Assembly: GCA_027062985.1 (NCBI GenBank)
Contig: JAMOSR010000092.1
Location: 1 to 5,890, forward strand
DNA: 5,890 bases
Direction of reading: 5' to 3'
Origin: Nautiliaceae bacterium
GTDB taxonomy: Bacteria; Campylobacterota; Campylobacteria; Campylobacterales; Nautiliaceae
Positions 5,720 through 5,890 of this stretch are shown here, one piece after another (positions within the stretch are counted from its first letter, which is position 1; each line of letters opens with the position of its first letter). A model generated the notes under the pieces. The model searched no databases and was not told the origin of the DNA. It was given only the letters and a program-made list of their open reading frames with translations. The position numbers and the translations under genes were made by a program.

Positions 5720-5890
5720 GCGAATATATTGTTTTGGCTTTTGTCGGTTTTATAGCGGCTTTAACTCCCGGGCCAGATATTTTTTATGTGATAAGACAAG
5801 GGCTGTGTAATGATTTAAAAAGCGCATTAATAGCTGTAACGGGAATTCTTACAGGAAACGTTATTTATTTAAGTTTAGTTTATTTAGGGC
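5716..5890 (+). CDS. LysE/RhtB-family amino-acid exporter, 3' partial
   Basis: A start GTG at 5716 opens a frame that runs 58 codons to the window edge without a stop. The translation begins MSEYIVLAFVGFIAALTPGP and continues DIFYVIRQGL, then a second hydrophobic stretch containing GILTGNVIYLSLVYLG. The TPGPD motif at about 17-21 at the end of the first hydrophobic segment, followed by a G-rich second segment, is typical of the LysE/RhtB inner-membrane exporters of amino acids such as lysine, threonine or homoserine. The family is normally about 200 residues with six hydrophobic segments, so roughly a quarter is seen. The GTG overlaps the ankyrin stop (GTGA) and has GGAGAG at 5704-5709 six bases before it, so it is very likely translationally coupled to the ankyrin gene. 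The exported substrate cannot be told. Confidence 0.85.
   Translation, partial: MSEYIVLAFVGFIAALTPGPDIFYVIRQGLCNDLKSALIAVTGILTGNVIYLSLVYLG

Overview
The window reads as a chromosomal segment of a low-GC member of the Campylobacterota. The best guess is the order Nautiliales (Nautilia, Caminibacter or Lebetimonas type). That placement rests on an ATP synthase c subunit with an N-terminal signal peptide standing alone away from the other atp genes, on AT-rich codon use, and on tightly packed, overlapping genes. It is recognition from memory, not the result of a search.

Layout. On the + strand from 1 to 2530 lie four tightly packed genes: a thiamine-binding MTH1187-family protein (5' end cut off), a HIT-family nucleotide hydrolase/phosphorylase, a FIST sensor-domain protein, and a GGDEF diguanylate cyclase without a sensor domain of its own. 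The FIST and GGDEF genes overlap as ATGA and look like a two-protein c-di-GMP signalling module; they are also visibly more AT-rich than the genes before them. The GGDEF gene runs tail to tail into atpE (- strand) with a 9-bp overlap. A hairpin with a T-rich tail placed exactly in this overlap can end atpE transcription. Behind atpE (2828-2942) are a good sigma70 promoter and a leader whose 5' end can fold into a closed stem.

Further along the - strand are a class I PLP-dependent aminotransferase and, upstream of it with an ATGA overlap, an unrecognised 285-residue coiled-coil protein. That pair is divergent from a + strand pair: an ankyrin-repeat protein and the start of a LysE/RhtB-family exporter, joined by a GTGA overlap. 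Between the two pairs sits a 24-bp near-palindrome that carries an extended -10 element on each strand, a compact bidirectional promoter. Its position argues that the ankyrin gene starts at TTG 4910 and not at the earlier TTG 4880.

No RNA gene, insertion sequence, CRISPR array or origin was seen. No wholly novel system stands out. The points most worth a second look are the split FIST/GGDEF pair, the symmetric divergent promoter, the structured atpE leader, the terminator inside the gene overlap, and the two translationally coupled pairs of unknown purpose (coiled coil + aminotransferase, ankyrin + exporter).
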